Shown: positions 35,664 to 47,231 of the stretch, in pieces | How the letters are laid out: each line of letters begins with the position of its first letter | How positions within the stretch are numbered: position 1 is the stretch's first letter | Origin: Tanypteryx hageni | Lineage: Eukaryota > Arthropoda > Insecta > Odonata > Petaluridae | Assembly: GCA_028673005.1 (NCBI GenBank) | Contig: CM054113.1 | Span: 212,403,504-212,467,503 of the forward strand | DNA length: 64,000 nucleotides | Reading direction: 5' to 3' | The notes under the pieces: generated by a model | What the model was told of the DNA's origin: nothing | What the model saw: only the letters and a program-made list of their open reading frames with translations | Database searches by the model: none | Made by a program: the position numbers and the translations under genes

Positions 35664-35850
35664 GTTACTCTTTCGCTGAAGAAGGGCATAGGCCCGATAA
35701 GCTTGCGTGTGTTTTTGTGTTCGTGTGTTTTACGTGTCTCTTCGACGCCCCCAGCAGCCTGCCAGCTTGGTCCTCAACTTGGTAAGTGTCCGCTGGGCTT
35801 CCCTCAACACCTTGTTGCCACCCTCATCACTACCTTTTCTTTTCCTTTAG

Positions 35851-35854
<4 letters not shown>
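35661..35854 (+). repeat. 147 bp dispersed segment, copy 2, with extra left flank
   Basis: 35710-35856 matches 2979-3127 in reverse. This copy adds CGCTGAAGAAGGGCATAGG and CCCGATAAGC at 35674-35702. 35782 begins GTAAGT, and 35850 ends a pyrimidine tract with TTTAG, 69 bases in all. This suggests a short intron or a chance likeness. The left flank has the CTGAAGA...GGGC...GCCCGA layout found in many arthropod repeats. Confidence 0.8.

Positions 35855-35892
<38 letters not shown>
35853..35892. repeat. (TA)n microsatellite
   Basis: About 18 TA units immediately right of the segment, mirroring the arrangement at 2921-2977. Confidence 0.95.
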
Positions 35893-35893
<1 letters not shown>

Positions 35894-37085
35894 GGCATTA
35901 CAGAGAAATTATTTTTGTGTTCATGCTTATTATTTACAGTCGCGGCAGGTTTTACATATGTAGGCGAGGATTGACTTCATCGCCCCTTAAACGATAAAAA
36001 CTTTTAAGGATTCGATTGAATGAAACGTCTACTAGGACAGCCTCCTGGATGCTCCTAAATATGGGCTGCCCCGGGCAGTCGCCCACCCTTAAAACCGACC
36101 CAGCTTATGTCTTTTCTTAAAGTTACTGAAGAAATTCATACTTTACCGCGAATGTCATTTCGCGTCCGTTGACGCCAGATTTTCAGTCGCTGTATTCTTT
36201 TCGAGCGATACTGATAAAAAAAGGCATTGTTTCGAGAAGGAAATTACAATGGAATCAATCTGTACGCACGGAAGGACAAGTAATTAGGCCTGTTAATCTT
36301 AAAAAATGAAGTAGCACATTGTTTCTTTCTGGCATGGTGCAGATAACTTAAGATCCTTGCCCATTTTGGGAGTTTGACACAAGCAAAGGCTGGGAACCTG
36401 AAATATTTATGATACCCTAATAATGATATAACTACATCCAAAAATCTTCCCCCGATGAAATAGGAAGATAGGCTGATCCAATTGGCTGACGGCAATATTA
36501 AAATATGAAATCTTGCTTCTTGATCACACCCTAAGGATGATCTCCGAATAAAACAAGGTTTCCGTAGCACGGGCACACGTTTAAAGAGCAATCATAAATG
36601 ACATATCATAATAAAAATAAAGATCTACTTACTTGAATCCAAATTATTTCATTTGCCTAGATAAAATTGAAATATTTGACATATTTCATACCATTGTTAC
36701 GGTTTCAGTACTTGAAAAAATTTCATTAATATTATAATTAGATTAGCTGAAAAGAAATATATTTGCATATAAATCGTTATTTTACACCGCTATCGTAATT
36801 TATCGCAAAATAACGCATATTTTTTATTGCGATAGTTGCATAATGAATATTGGAATTTCCTTGTACAATTTCCTAACATTTCTCGGAAAGTCTCTGATAG
36901 AAATAGATAACCTACATCATGTGTATTCGGTGATCGGATAGCGTGTGTACATTGTTATTGTCTTTTTAGCAAAAATTTTACGCAACGGTGAATGCGCAAA
37001 ATTTATAGCGCAGTTTTAAATATTTGCCCATGAAAAAAATAAAAGCGGGTTTGAAAGAAACCGAAACAAAAAAGCCATTTACTGT
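35893..37085. other. Unassigned AT-rich DNA
   Basis: A 115-residue minus-strand open frame (36244-36591) has normal composition but no motif I recognise. Nothing else is seen. Confidence 0.45.
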
Positions 37086-37094
37086 TTAGGGATA

Positions 37095-38800
37095 ACTACG
37101 ATGAAGTGAGTTAGAGGGAGGGAGAGGGAAAAAACCCAGGCCACGGCGACATGGGAATAAAGAATATACGGGAGAGATATCCGTGGCGGAGAAGGAGGCG
37201 GAGGTCGAGGGAGAGGGGGGGAAGAGGGAGAGGAGGGGAAAAGGGAAGGCGAAGGGAAGGAGCGGCGCTTATGGCTCTCGCGTGTGAGATGACGAAAAGG
37301 AGAGATAAAATGAATTATAGGGAAGGGGAGAGTGGTTATGGGATTCGTAATGGAGAGGTGAGGAGGGAGGGAGGGAGAGAACAGAGGGGTGTGGGAAAAT
37401 AAGGGACGGAGAGTGAGAGGAAGGGAGAGAGTGGGAAGGGGAAGGTAAAAAAGGAGAAAAGAGGGGGATGAAGGGGAGGAGGAAAGGAGTGAGAAGAGGG
37501 AGGGCAAGAGGAAGAAATAGGGAATATTGGGGAGAAGAGAGGGCGGATGTAAGGAGAGACCGGATGGACAGACGTGAGAGTACGGGACGGACTGCAAGTG
37601 AAGGGATAAGAGAGAAAGATTGAAAGTCCGGGAGAGAAATGATGTACGCGTAGGATTTTGGAGGAGTAGAAGGATATAATATGGAAGAGAACGGAGAAAG
37701 GCGGGAAGGAGAATTGGTGCGGACAAAAGGAACGCGGAAATGGCGAGATTGTGGAGAAGAAATCTGGCGAAAAGGGAAGACGGGTGCAAAGTGGTGAACG
37801 AGAGTGGTGAGAGGAAAGAGATGAAGAACGGGAGAATTTGCGTGAGGAACAAAAGAACGAGTAACGAAGGAGCGTGAGGAACGATGGAGAATAAGGAACG
37901 AAGGGAAGAAACGAAGGAACGGGCGGAGCACAGGTAGAAATAGCGGGATGAAGGAAGGAGTCGGATTGGGTAGTAGGAACGGTAAAGACGAGGAAAGGGA
38001 AGAACGATAGTGGGTGGGTAAGGCGAAGGAGGAAGGCACCAATGAACGGCAGTAAGAGAATAACTGGAGGAACGGGAGACCTTGAAGGAATGAAGAGATT
38101 GAAGGAACAGGAAAGGAACCGAAGTGAAGGTACGATGACGGGAGGCACGGAATTAAATAGGGAGGTATGAGACACTCTAGGAACTTCCGTGGAAGAAACG
38201 AGCCTAAGTAGCCAGAAGGATCGTATGGTTATGGGTATGAATTGGAAGGATTTTAGTAACTGTAGGAATGGGAGAGAATTGGAATGCAGGGTAAAAATTG
38301 GATGAGAAAGCTGGTAAAATAGGTGGGGCGAGATAGTGTGGAGGGGCCGTCGAGGGACGGCGGAGGTAGGAGAACTATGGGAATGGGGAGGGGTAGGTGG
38401 GCGGTGGGGAGGGGGGGAGAGGGGGGAGAGGGGGAGAGGATGGAGAGTGGGGAAAGGAGGGAGAAGGGGGAGATGAGGAGAGGGGGAAGAGGAGAGGGGG
38501 AAGAGGAGGAGAGGGGGAGGGGGAAGGAGAGGGGAGGGGGAGGAGAAGGAGCGGGGAGGGGGAGGGTTTGGGGGGAGGGGAGGGGGAGAGGAGGAGAGAG
38601 GGAGAGGGGGGAGAGGAGGAGAGGGAGAAGAGGAGTAGAGGGGGGAGGAGAGGGGGAGAGGAGGAGAGGGGGGAGAGGAGGAGAGGGGAGGTGTCTGCGA
38701 GTTTGGCTGAACGGTTGGTGGTAGGAAAAGGGTTTGGGAGAATGGAACTGCTGAGGGTTTTACGCGAAAGGGGGAAAATGGGGATGTAGCCCGTTTAAAG
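37095..38800. repeat. 1.7 kb polypurine domain (plus strand)
   Basis: Almost continuous G/A on the plus strand. A looser GGAAGGAACG-type section at 37600-38170 and a dense GGGGAGAGGAGGAG section at 38390-38700 stand out. Three minus-strand frames are open at once (about 257-279 residues, SFLP-rich), and the plus strand is GER-rich. Together they show composition bias, not coding. Confidence 0.9.
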
Positions 38801-39865
38801 GAGAAGGCAGTAATTCTTCTTGTATCTCAAGAGGTGGAGCCGTTATCAGCGGCACAGCTGCACCCACCCTTCTCTCTCTCTGACTTCTATCCCAACCCCC
38901 CTCCACCCGACATTCATCGCAGTCTTTACTCCTGTGGCATCCATTGCCGTTTTCTTACTATTTTGTCCCGCATACTCCAATGATTAATAGGGGTAATTCG
39001 AATGCTTTCTCGCCGCTCCTCTTTCCTTGTCAATAAATTGATCTGTAGTATAGTATATTTTTCGGAGTCTGGCGGCGGATGATTCTTGATGCATGGCGTT
39101 TCACTCCTCTCCCGTGGGTGGCCATTACCGCCAAACTCTTAGACTGATATTGTCCGTTAGGGCCGTAAAGAAGGAGAGAAAGGATTTAAAACATCCTCCG
39201 TTGGCCACATTAAAGGCCATCTACGCCCGTTGAGCGATTTTCACTTGTTTGCTATCCCACTTCGTTGTGAATACATTACTTCGTTTAAACACTTGCTCGA
39301 TCTGCAAATTTGTAATTTATTCGTAAAATCTCTGTTTACGCTGTAAAAAATTCAAGAATTGGATAGAGAAAATGTTTACAGAAATGTTCTATATATCCAC
39401 TATTAGAACCATACGAGGTGAGAGTATTTTTATAATTTGGCTTCTTTCTTTTGTGATTTTTTAAGTGGATAAATATCCCATTCTTAATCAAAAATGTTAC
39501 GATAGCCTAAAATACTGCTGAAATGTACAAAATCGAGGAGCCTGCTGCGATAATTAATGTTGTAAATACTGTTTCAATGCTTTATAACCTAAATATAAAT
39601 TCAGCAGTCGTTACAAATGGGATCTTTTATTTCTCAAGTAAAATTTCCCGCATTTTTGTTAATTTGAAGCTTTTTTGACTAGTTGTATTGTTTTATTTTT
39701 TAAATAGGAAGAGGACCAAAGACTTCCATGCGATGATGATGTGCCGACGTAGCGATTGTAGCGCTAGTAGGTGGTGAACCACGATATGCAGGTCTCATTG
39801 GCAGAAATTGTAATTAATTTGGTCAAGTCATCTGAAAAAGCTTATAATTTTTACGATTTGAAAAA
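38801..39865. other. Unassigned DNA
   Basis: No gene or repeat is identifiable. Confidence 0.5.
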
Positions 39866-39867
39866 AT

Positions 39868-39985
39868 ATATATAATCTTCTATATAAATAATGAGCTATG
39901 CTTCTAATTCCGTCACGCTCAGAGAGATGGCAACCTATTTAGGAGAGAATGAGAGGGAGAATGCGAGGGAGAGAGATTCGCTAGT
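39868..39985 (+). repeat. Interspersed GA-core repeat, copy C
   Basis: AATCTTCTATATAAATAATG and AGCTATGCTTCTAATTCCG match copy A (2715-2755). The following GAGAGATGGCAACCTATTTA and the short GA stretch also align. It stops after GAGAGAGATTCGC. Confidence 0.7.
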
Positions 39986-40735
39986 ACACATATATGTATA
40001 CGTATGCAATCTGCCTTGATTACTTTCTATCACTTTCATCACTCGCCAGTATAAAAATGCTCCTTTTGTTCAGAAACGACGAAAATTGCATGACCAGAAC
40101 AAATAGCCCAATTTACTAAAAACGAAAGAATATACCCTTTACTTTATTTAAGAAACAGTAATTCGTTGAAATAAGTTTCGTAGTTGTGATATAGAAAAAA
40201 AAAACTAAATGTTTTTTGTAGTGCGTATTTTTTCATTTGGTTGCATTGCTTTAATTAATTGATATTAAAATATTTTCTTTAGCGTGTATTTATCACACGG
40301 ACGCATTCATTAATGAATTTTTTATTTGAATATACTATTTAACAATTAGACAACAAGATGATCCAAACGGAATGTTATAAAATATTACCAATACATTCGA
40401 AAGGAAAACTAAATTTATCACGCGTATTTAAGTAGCAAAAATAACGCGTGTATGTACTAGACTATACCGAATCCGAGGCCAACAATAGTTGTTGCTATGG
40501 CAACACTCTCGTAATGAGTTATAAAAACTGCAAAATCGCCAGCATATACGAAAAATTCTAAGAAATACGACCGATAAGCAAAATTCTACGATAAAAATTA
40601 TAATCTTCATTCCTTTTCTGAGAGAATAGTACAAATCCCGCTCCAATGTTACAATTCTAAGTTATTTTAATGTGTGAGAGAATATTACCCTGCATGACGG
40701 ATATCAGATTTTCCATGTAAATCAAATGGGAATTA
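39986..40735. other. Unassigned AT-rich DNA
   Basis: Nothing recognised. Confidence 0.5.
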
Positions 40736-40740
40736 TAGTT

Positions 40741-40890
40741 CCTGGAATCGAACCCGGGACTTCAATCTTCGCAACAAAAACTATCCTCGGGTGCTCGACC
40801 CATGTAGCAAGAGATTTCTACCAAGTTTCATTAAAATCTGTCTATTGGTGCAAAAGTCAATAGGGGGACGGACAGACAGACAGACACAAC
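40741..40890 (-). repeat. tRNA-derived SINE fragment with repeat flank
   Basis: On the minus strand CCCGGGTTCGATTCCAGGAA is a tRNA 3' half with a B box. A related fragment lies at 50136-50195. To the right, ATTTCTACCAAGTTTCATT and a (CAGA)n run at 40873-40887 are dispersed-repeat sequence. The former also follows the SINE at 27.5 kb. Confidence 0.55.
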
Positions 40891-41100
40891 GACAAAACTA
40901 TAAGTCTATTTCCATTCTGGAAAGTAGGCTAAAAATGGCATATCTAGTCATTCGATTAGGACTGTAATACTACCGGAAATAAAATTTAAACTTTATAATC
41001 CTAAATTCTAGACAGAAATTCGTTAAATTTCGTATTATTATTATTCACATAAACGCTACAATTGGGAGCAGGTCCCGGTGGCAGCGGGCCCCCATCACAA

Positions 41101-41391
41101 CTCAATGCATAATACCCAAATTACATGATAAAAATTGGGTTTACTTAATACAAAAATATAAGCTTTTTGATACCATTTCCTATACACTATATACTACTTC
41201 TTAACTTCAAGTCACAGGAACTCCCGTCACAACAGCTTAGGTATCACTCAATACATAATGCCCAAATTACATAATAACAATTGAATGTACTTAATACAAA
41301 AATATGACCTTTTTTGATAGTAGTTCCTATACACTATATACAACTTCTTGACTTCAAGTCATAGGAACTCTCGTCACAACAGCTTAGCTAC
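41101..41391 (-). repeat. 146 bp tandem duplication in the LINE 3' UTR
   Basis: The unit starting CTCAATGCATAATACCCAAA at 41101 recurs as CTCAATACATAATGCCCAAA at 41247. Shared blocks include CTATACACTATATAC, ACTTCAAGTCA and CGTCACAACAGCTTAG. Confidence 0.85.
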
Positions 41392-41607
41392 AAACTACAA
41401 CATGTTTCATTTGTTATTTGTCCATACAACTACAAAAATTTAGAATAAGAAAATTATCTTCATGAAAAAAAAATCGACCATAATTTGACATTAGATAGTT
41501 ATTTGGAGTAATGTGATTAAATTATAACCCTACTATGTTTATTGGTGGCGCAAGTCCTATAAAAAAAACTAAATAAAATACTAACCTACAAATACTCATA
41601 TTAAATA

Positions 41608-42063
41608 TTAAATACTAAAGTTTTTAACAATTTTACTTTTAAATGCTTTCTCGGTTTGCGGAAAGGGCATAAGAAGTTCTTCAGGTAATTCATTCCAGTC
41701 CAATGCTGTTCTATTGAAGAATGAATATTTACCAACATCTTTTCTTCGAACGTTTGTACGAACTTTACACGAGTGATCATTTTTACCTTAAAATGTCGGG
41801 GTTTTAATCTTAAGTTTTAGTTCTTTCCAGGCCGGTTTACCGGTATACATTCGATATAAACAAACTAACCTTTTCACTTTCCTCCTCTTTTCTAAAGTTT
41901 CCCACCCAAGCTCCTTGAACATATCTGTTACACTATCCTCTCTTCCAAAACGACCCATAACAAACCTGGCTGCCTTTCGCTGAACCTTTTCCAATTTATT
42001 AATATGTATTCTGTCATGAGAATTCCAGACTCCTGAAGAATATTCCAATATAGACCTTACTAT
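41608..42063 (-). pseudogene. Reverse transcriptase C-terminal fragment of non-LTR element
   Basis: The minus-strand frame reads SILEYSSGVWNSHDR, LEKVQRKAARFVMG, FKELGWETLEKRRKVKRL and, after an in-frame TAA at 41788-41790, YSFFNRTALDWNELPEELL before the natural stop at 41608. These are the hallmark segments after the palm and thumb of LINE reverse transcriptases (E-Y-S/A-..-VW, RRAARF, LGW.SLE.RR, and the terminal FF.R....WN.LP). No endonuclease or catalytic palm remains, so it is inactive. One internal stop in an otherwise clean 150-codon stretch suggests a relatively young insertion. Confidence 0.9.
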
Positions 42064-42435
42064 TCAGAATTTTAAAAAAATTATTCGTGAAATAATAAAA
42101 TAATTGTTGTATTGTGCCGCTCCATCGAGACTTAACGAAATAAACGGCGCAATGTAGATTGCAGAAACTTTCTCATACACGTACTATATACGTTTGATCT
42201 CACTACACTCTTTTGCCCCGAAATTAACAGTGTGCTTGGCAATTCACTGTCATTGATGTTAATAATGCATAGCAACAGAACCACAGCGACTGACACCATC
42301 AACCTCTTACGTGCATCACCTCTCACTAATAAGCGCCTGGCGTTAACAGACAAAAACGGCATTTTAGACTAGCGAATCCCCGGGTTCCCCCTCCCCTTCC
42401 CTGACGCATGCGCTGAGCGTCTTCTACAGAAATAA
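42064..42435. other. Unassigned DNA
   Basis: A minus-strand frame (42132-42362) is not recognised. No other feature. Confidence 0.45.
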
Positions 42436-42439
42436 TTAT

Positions 42440-42960
42440 ACTGGACGATATGTAGTAATTTTTTGGGACATATGGGTTAGTATTATTTGTGACACCAGAC
42501 TGTACGATTGGATGGATATTAATCAAAACCCTTATAGCCATTTTTGAGTCAAACAAATTTTGTTTCAAAATATGTAAGAATAAAGCACCCTTAATTGCTG
42601 CGCAATATCGTTCCTCTCTCCAGTGTCTATTATGAATGGTATTATCCACATATATGAGTTAAAATTCGATTTAGTTTAATCGTATAGGCTGTAGTAAGAT
42701 TTTGAGTGGATCGCAGCGGAGGCGTGACGTCATTGGGTTTAATTAAGGTAGCTTAGCGTGCATTGTAATATCACTGGACGCCATAGAGTGTTTTTGAGAC
42801 ATGCGACTTATGTAGTATTATTTGTGACATAAGGCTCTACAATTTGATTGATTTATATCAAATTCTCTGAAGCCATTTTTAAGTAAATCAAAATTTTCTA
42901 AAAATCGCCAAGAATAAACTACCCTTCATATTTTTTCAATATCATTTTTATCAAACAGGG
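42440..42960. repeat. Diverged direct repeat, offset about 333 bp
   Basis: The first copy (42440-42640) and the second (about 42773-42960) share GTAGTATTATTTGTGACA-like words, CTGTACGATTGGATGGAT against CTCTACAATTTGATTGAT, a GCCATTTTT-AGT word and AAGAATAAA-TACCCTT. Identity is roughly 75% by eye. The family is unknown. Confidence 0.65.
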
Positions 42961-42964
42961 TCTG

Positions 42965-44290
42965 CAAAAGATGATATATTGCATAAATACGAGATATCAT
43001 TCGATTTTATGTACGCGTTTGAGCCCTAGAACCGCGAACAGACAGACGGTATAGCGAAAACTACTTTTATGGACTCGGGGACACCTAAAACGTGAATTTC
43101 CATCAAAATCTCGAAGTCGAATTTTTTCACAATTACAATACTTTCTATATATACTTCGTATATGAGAAATTAAATATCTGATGTCCAGCACATGACTTTT
43201 TTCCATACAGGGTAATGCATATGATTGCAATGGTAATTACAAGTTGCACGCGGCAAAATCTCAAAAATAATTATCGAAAATTACATTGGTATATAATTTC
43301 TTAAAATTTTGAATAATTTTTACAGTGAAAAACACTGAATCATTTTCACATAGAAAAAACAGTTACTAAACAAAATTGTTATTTATTGCTATGGTTAACA
43401 AAATATCGATAGGCAACTAAAATTACGGTTGGCGACACTGGGATCGCTGTCAGTATTTAGGAGAAAATTCGTTTACAAAATATGATTCTAGGTGGCATTG
43501 GGATCAATTTGATCGCAATTAAAACTATCCTAGCATAGGCAACAACAATTAGGAATTTTTATCGTAAATACAGAATCAAAGGTATCACTTACTTAGCGAC
43601 GTATGCACTTAACAAATTCCGAAAAATAATCAAACTATCTCTTAAAAAATCCATTTTATGAAAACAATTTCAAACAAAATTGTAGAAAATTATATTGTGT
43701 ATAAATTTAATAATAACAATTTCTTACATAAATTGAGTCCTAACGGAGATATTTGGTAAAAATGACATGAGTAAACCTATACTTCCGTTTGACCATGTTT
43801 AGTCAAAATCTAATCAAACCTTGATACTATAATTAAACTTTAAATTATAAAATTTTGTGTTGAATTTATTAGTAGTTTTTGTGTTCGAGTGCGCGCAAAT
43901 CGATGGACAATTCTACAGGGAGTAACTTGGCGAATATATGTTAGCCTAAAATGCATTTCTCCTAAATGTTTCATTTTATAGTGCCCTTTATTTCGGTTAA
44001 ATGAGATGATAATGTAATGGGAAATGAATATAAGTAAATTAACTGAACTAGACAGTCATAGACAGAGTTTAAAGTAGACTTTGTGGAAGTTTCCTTCTTG
44101 TTCCGAAGTGTCTTACTTTTAGATTAATGAACACAAATCGCATCCATTTAACATAAAAACCATATGCGATATACACCCAATTATTTTAATCGAAAGAATG
44201 AAAAAATTGATGGGCGCCAATATATAACTGATATTGGTGTCTGGTAAAAATCGAAGTGATGCGCCATATATTTATTCGAATTTCGAAGTA
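42965..44290. other. Unassigned AT-rich DNA
   Basis: No gene, RNA or named repeat is seen. Confidence 0.5.
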
Positions 44291-44295
44291 TTTAC

Positions 44296-44854
44296 TTAAC
44301 CCTTTACTACCGACACTTAGTTTTGTCACACTAATACCGACGCCTCGTCTCACGGACTACTTCATTTTCTCACCCCCATATCTGGGTGATAAAGCAAGGT
44401 AAGAGCGCTAAAACTGTTTTCCTTTGTTAAATGGTCAAACCTAACCATGTAAATTGGCAATATATGCAAACAGTACCACAAGAAAAGAAAGAAAATAGTT
44501 GATCCAGTATTTTTTCATAAAATTTATTTAGTCTTAAAAATACAAAACTTATTGCAATTGTATCTTTTTAATGGTATATAAATACATTATAGCTAAAAAG
44601 ATTACACGAAAACCAGAAATATCGGTAAAAATAATGTCACCGACGCGTCGTCTGTGCGACGAACGTAACAACTTCGACGACTGCTGCCACTCAACTGATC
44701 GTTTTGAAACACTACAAGCTATACCCAAATACTCCATCTATTGCCATTTAAAGGTACTGGGACGCAGGAGGTTCCAAGATTAGATAATAGAGAGCAACAG
44801 TGATTACAAAAAACGCACTCGCCTCACAACGAGTGGTCGGTAGTTAAGGGTTAA
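44296..44854. mobile_element. piggyBac-like MITE with TTAA flanks
   Basis: TTAA at 44296-44299 and 44851-44854 flank a 551 bp body. It begins CCCTTTACTACCGACAC and ends, in reverse complement, CCCTTAACTACCGACCAC. A TTAA duplication and CCC-starting inverted termini are the piggyBac hallmark. Open frames inside (44571-44783 plus, 44549-44737 minus) do not show a recognisable DDD transposase, so it appears non-autonomous. Confidence 0.75.
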
Positions 44855-45380
44855 TCACCCTCACACCGAGACCTCTCATGACTCTATGTAATGTAAAACT
44901 TCTTAAGCTCTAGTATCTTCATATACAAATATTATAACGTATAACATTGTTTATATAACTCTAAAAAGCTGTATAATTTTAGGTAGGTATGTATTAACTC
45001 TCAAAACTGGCAATCCCAACTATAATTTTCAAAATGCTTCTCTATTCTTCTACGTGAACATCAAGTATCATTATTATAAACATTATTAGGCGTTTATTAC
45101 CAGCAAAGTGGTAGTAGTGGAACGACTTTAGGGCACGTCTACCCCGTCCGACCGTCCGTCCGTCCGCATGTTTAATCTCCGAAACTGCTGGGCGGATTTT
45201 AATTTAATTAGGTATTCGTGGGCGTTATTAAAACTTATTGACGAATTGTGATTTTCAACTGCATCTGTCAATTAGAACTTCTACTTTATATAAGAACTTA
45301 AATAAACTTGTATTTCGTTCATTCGCAACCGTCTGTGGAATTAAAAATTAAAACTCCTGCACCGTAAAATGATCCAGATT
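44855..45380. other. Unassigned DNA with a dispersed-repeat motif
   Basis: At 45145-45200, GTCCGTCCGTCCGCATG and ATCTCCGAAACTGCTGGG form a stretch familiar from non-coding ends of arthropod interspersed repeats (memory only). Confidence 0.4.
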
Positions 45381-45392
45381 TTTTAACGCAAC

Positions 45393-45765
45393 CGTCAGGC
45401 AACAATTAAATGCCATATTTTCCCCTCCCATGCTCTTATACGATCTGTGAGGTATAGATTAAAAAATTTATTCGGATATAGGGCAACGTTTATCACATAA
45501 TTAATGCTTATAGTTTCTAAGATAAAAATTCGAGAAAATCCCAAGTATAATATCGCATATTTTGTTTACATCGGTCGATACGACGATTCTTATGGCAAAC
45601 AACAATTAAAAAAACATTGTTCTCTCCCGACACTTTATATTATCTGTGAGGTATAGATTAAAATATTTATTCGAATAGATGGCAACATTTACCACAAAAA
45701 AGTCCGCGACACCATATAATTACGGCTTCTAGTTTCAGAGATAAAAATTCAAGAACCACCAAATC
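45393..45765. repeat. Diverged direct repeat, offset about 200 bp
   Basis: Both copies (about 45395-45545 and 45597-45765) start with CAACAATTAAA. They share ATCTGTGAGGTATAGATTAA, TTTATTCG and GATAAAAATTC, with small insertions. Confidence 0.75.
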
Positions 45766-45769
45766 TTTC

Positions 45770-46955
45770 GTTATCGTTTTATACAATTTTTCCATAAATC
45801 TCGGTGTATTTCATTTTTGCTCTCTCTATTTCTCTCTCTAGTGGTTTGGTAAGTAATTTACCATACATATCGGCTGTCCCTCGTGGTAACACCCACGTTC
45901 CCAGCCGGTCGCAAAGAGAATTTATTTTTAGTTTTTATGGGCTAAGACAATAGACTAAGCTATTGTATATGTTTTTTGACATGATAGCATACATTTAGTT
46001 ATATATATTTGGTTAGAGTCTACTGTGTGAGTGCCTCCTTGGAGTGTGTGCGTGTGTGAATGTTTCTTCATTAAGAATTAGGTCCCACGACGATTTTACC
46101 GGAGACCGGCAGCGCGTACGTGAGTTTCTCTTTCCTTATTTTACGGTGAAGGATCTATTACAATTTCGTTACTTTGTATCGTATCACCGTGTCTCGCAAC
46201 CCCTTTTTATTATACATTGTAAAGAACGCCTTGGATACTCTGTGTACTCCGGCATGGAGTACACCTTTCCAGTCTTGTTGCTACTTATATTTACTGTCGA
46301 ATTATAGGTATGCGATTCATAGATACCTTCATTTTGGGATTACGGTTATTTTTTCGGACGTAATAACTTCATTATAATGAAAGAAAATTGGTCATCCGAG
46401 AAAGTCTTGAAGGCGTTCGTAATTTACATACTGGTAAGATCTGGGTTGGAATTTTTGCCGAATTAAGTCGAGCTCCAAGCAGCATGCGTGGCCGTAAAAG
46501 CATGACGCATCACGTTGCGTTTCCCATTAAGATTTGAATGAGATTGAATATTATTTGGCAAGGGATCAAGATAGTAAGTGATATCCGCAAGTATAAATAT
46601 TACTTAATACATTGTCCTTATTGGCACGTTTTGGAAATTTAAGCATTGGTTTAAAAAATTGTAGCCTCGATTAAAAAATTACGTTACGCCTAAATACATA
46701 CTCAAGTAATTAGAGATGAAAAAGTTATACGCGTAATCAAATACTTTTGAAAAAGCCTTCATTCCATCATTTTAAAATAATATTACATATATTCGATTTC
46801 TACCTTTTTCGAACTATTGTATGGAGTCGTGCGATCTATATTAACCGGTATATAAGCTTAACGATGTATATATTTTGATTTTTTCATCCGTGAATTTATG
46901 GTACTTTCTTTGCGTCCAAAATTAGAATTGCAAGTAGTTTTCGGCTTAAAAAACG
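45770..46955. other. Unassigned DNA
   Basis: Short plus-strand frames at 46044-46377 overlap in two frames and are not recognised. Confidence 0.45.
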
Positions 46956-46958
46956 ACC

Positions 46959-47231
46959 CACTAGAGCAGCGGTGCGCAAACATTTCAAGCCGCGTCCCAT
47001 TTTAATTGAATATTATCTCATGTTTGTGCTGTTTGTAATAAATTCTTATAAATATGATAATTGTAAAAGCGTCACATTCGATATGCTCTGATAAAGAAAA
47101 CCAAATAGCCACCTGGTCGGTCTCGATCGAGTAAACTTGAGAATCACGTCCCACTTTGACAGAAGAACCGATCGCGGTGGCCCCGTCAAATCTTTCGCGC
47201 GCCCTCCAGTTTGCGCACCTCAGCACTAGAG
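46959..47231. mobile_element. 257 bp hAT MITE, perfect 8 bp TSD
   Basis: The body is 46967-47223. Left terminus CAGCGGTGCGCAAAC; right terminus in reverse complement CTGAGGTGCGCAAAC. Identical flanks, cactagag at 46959-46966 and 47224-47231, have the central T-A of Buster-type hAT insertions. No coding sequence is inside. Confidence 0.9.

Larger units (their letters stand above)
41033..42063 (-). mobile_element. 5'-truncated non-LTR retrotransposon (3' end)
   Basis: The minus strand carries the C-terminal part of a reverse transcriptase ORF, a 3' UTR of about 570 bp and a terminal AATAATAATAC-type short repeat at 41033-41045, as in CR1/L2/Jockey-like elements. The ORF is cut off at about 42063, where an in-frame stop and unrelated sequence begin. 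This is the usual product of incomplete reverse transcription. The UTR contains a 146 bp tandem duplication. Confidence 0.85.

Noticed and set aside
37079..38175. Three overlapping minus-strand frames of 257-279 residues
   Set aside because: Three frames open at once over polypyrimidine sequence point to composition, not coding.
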